Shown here piece after piece: positions 6,475 to 6,912 of a DNA stretch of 6,912 nt. Position 1 is the stretch's first letter. Every line of letters begins with the position of its first letter. The translations under genes were made by a program, and so were the position numbers. The notes below the pieces were generated by a model. The model saw only the letters and a list, made by a program, of their open reading frames with translations, did not search any database and was not told the origin of the DNA. This stretch comes from Flavobacteriaceae bacterium (GTDB lineage Bacteria > Bacteroidota > Bacteroidia > Flavobacteriales > Flavobacteriaceae). The stretch is from contig PAUJ01000020.1 of assembly GCA_002713705.1 (NCBI GenBank), forward strand, positions 1-6,912, given 5' to 3'.

Positions 6475-6912
6475 TTAAAACTCTTCGGGTATTTCATTAT
6501 CGATAGTTTTTAGTTGCTCTTTCCATTTATCGCAATCTGTTTCTATAGAAAGGAATTCTGGAATAATAAAATCTTCTTTTGAAATATCTAGATCTTCGTT
6601 ACCGTAACAATCTTTCATGTAATTAGCCCAAATTGGTAATGCCATTGATGCGCCTTGACCATATGCTATCTCAGAAAAATGCGTTGATCTGTCTTCACCA
6701 CCAACCCAGACGCCGGTGACTAAATTAGGAACTACCCCCATAAACCATCCATCACTTTGATTTTGTGTTGTACCTGTTTTACCTGCAATGGCATTTTCGA
6801 ATTCCCAAGGATATCCAGTAATCATACTTTTATAAACAGGATTGTTGATAGCCCAATCATGCCTCAATCTACTTCCAGAACCAGATTGAGTAACTCCTTC
6901 CATTAAACTAAT
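6475..6912 (-). CDS. Class A penicillin-binding protein (PBP1a-type), C-terminal part
   Basis: C-terminal 145 residues of a bifunctional peptidoglycan glycosyltransferase/transpeptidase; the N-terminus lies beyond the right edge. The frame stays open upstream of the Met at 6903 (codons for Ile-Ser-Leu), so that Met is internal. The third active-site motif of the transpeptidase, KTGT, is at visible residues 45-48 (codons about 6780-6769). It is followed by TQNQSDGWFMGVVPNLVTGVWVGGED, the standard end of the fold. The upstream MEGVTQSGSGSRLR matches the class A segment before the KTG motif, usually written M-x-x-V-x-x-G-T-G. After the domain, GQGASMALPIWANYMKDCY leads into a short acidic tail (ISKEDFIIPEFLSIETDCDKWKEQL, ending IPEEF) of the form seen in flavobacterial PBP1a proteins. 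The SxxK and SxN motifs are not in view. It acts in the periplasm, anchored in the inner membrane, cross-linking cell wall peptides. Confidence 0.92.
   Translation of the reverse strand: MSLMEGVTQSGSGSRLRHDWAINNPVYKSMITGYPWEFENAIAGKTGTTQNQSDGWFMGVVPNLVTGVWVGGEDRSTHFSEIAYGQGASMALPIWANYMKDCYGNEDLDISKEDFIIPEFLSIETDCDKWKEQLKTIDNEIPEEF

Noticed and set aside
6475..6903. PBP fragment as a stand-alone small gene starting at the Met at 6903
   Set aside because: The frame is open upstream to the window edge, and the residues are the internal part of a class A PBP transpeptidase domain. It is a gene cut by the window, not a short gene.

Overview
The window looks like chromosomal DNA of a marine or environmental Flavobacteriia-type member of the Bacteroidota. 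It is AT-rich, and Shine-Dalgarno sequences are absent before the starts I checked. One secreted protein ends in a type IX secretion system (T9SS) sorting domain with a YPNPS motif. The class A penicillin-binding protein tail and the secreted M4 protease also have the form usual in that group. No gene is clearly foreign, and I see no tRNA, rRNA, CRISPR array, insertion sequence or phage gene. No gene-free stretch exceeds about 150 bases.

Layout, left to right. (1) On the minus strand, from 1671 running off the left edge, is the N-terminal 557 residues of a secreted thermolysin-like (M4) metalloprotease with signal peptide, propeptide and complete zinc site. (2) A 147-base divergent intergenic region (1672-1818) must hold the promoters for both sides. 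(3) On the plus strand lie a double ATP-binding ABC protein of the oligopeptide/dipeptide importer type (1819-3507) and, 14 bases later, a RimJ/RimL-like GNAT acetyltransferase (3522-4049). (4) On the minus strand, converging on the GNAT gene with an 11-base overlap of the 3' ends, is a secreted DUF1028 protein with a T9SS tail (4039-5037). Upstream of it are the two subunits of a 3-oxoacid CoA-transferase: B at 5048-5704 and A at 5704-6405. (5) On the minus strand at the right edge is the C-terminal 145 residues of a class A penicillin-binding protein (6475-6912).

The minus-strand block reads PBP, then scoA, scoB, DUF1028. scoA and scoB share a base in TAATG and encode the two halves of one enzyme. 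The DUF1028 gene follows scoB after only 10 bases and is probably co-transcribed, although one enzyme is cytoplasmic and the other product is exported. The plus-strand pair (ABC ATPase plus acetyltransferase) looks like a small operon. The ATPase has no permease or binding-protein genes next to it, so it presumably serves membrane subunits encoded elsewhere.

Overall this is mostly ordinary housekeeping and secretory gene content. The points most worth following are the secreted DUF1028-T9SS protein tied to a CoA-transferase operon and the peptide-importer ATPase paired with an acetyltransferase. I found no convincing evidence of an undescribed system.
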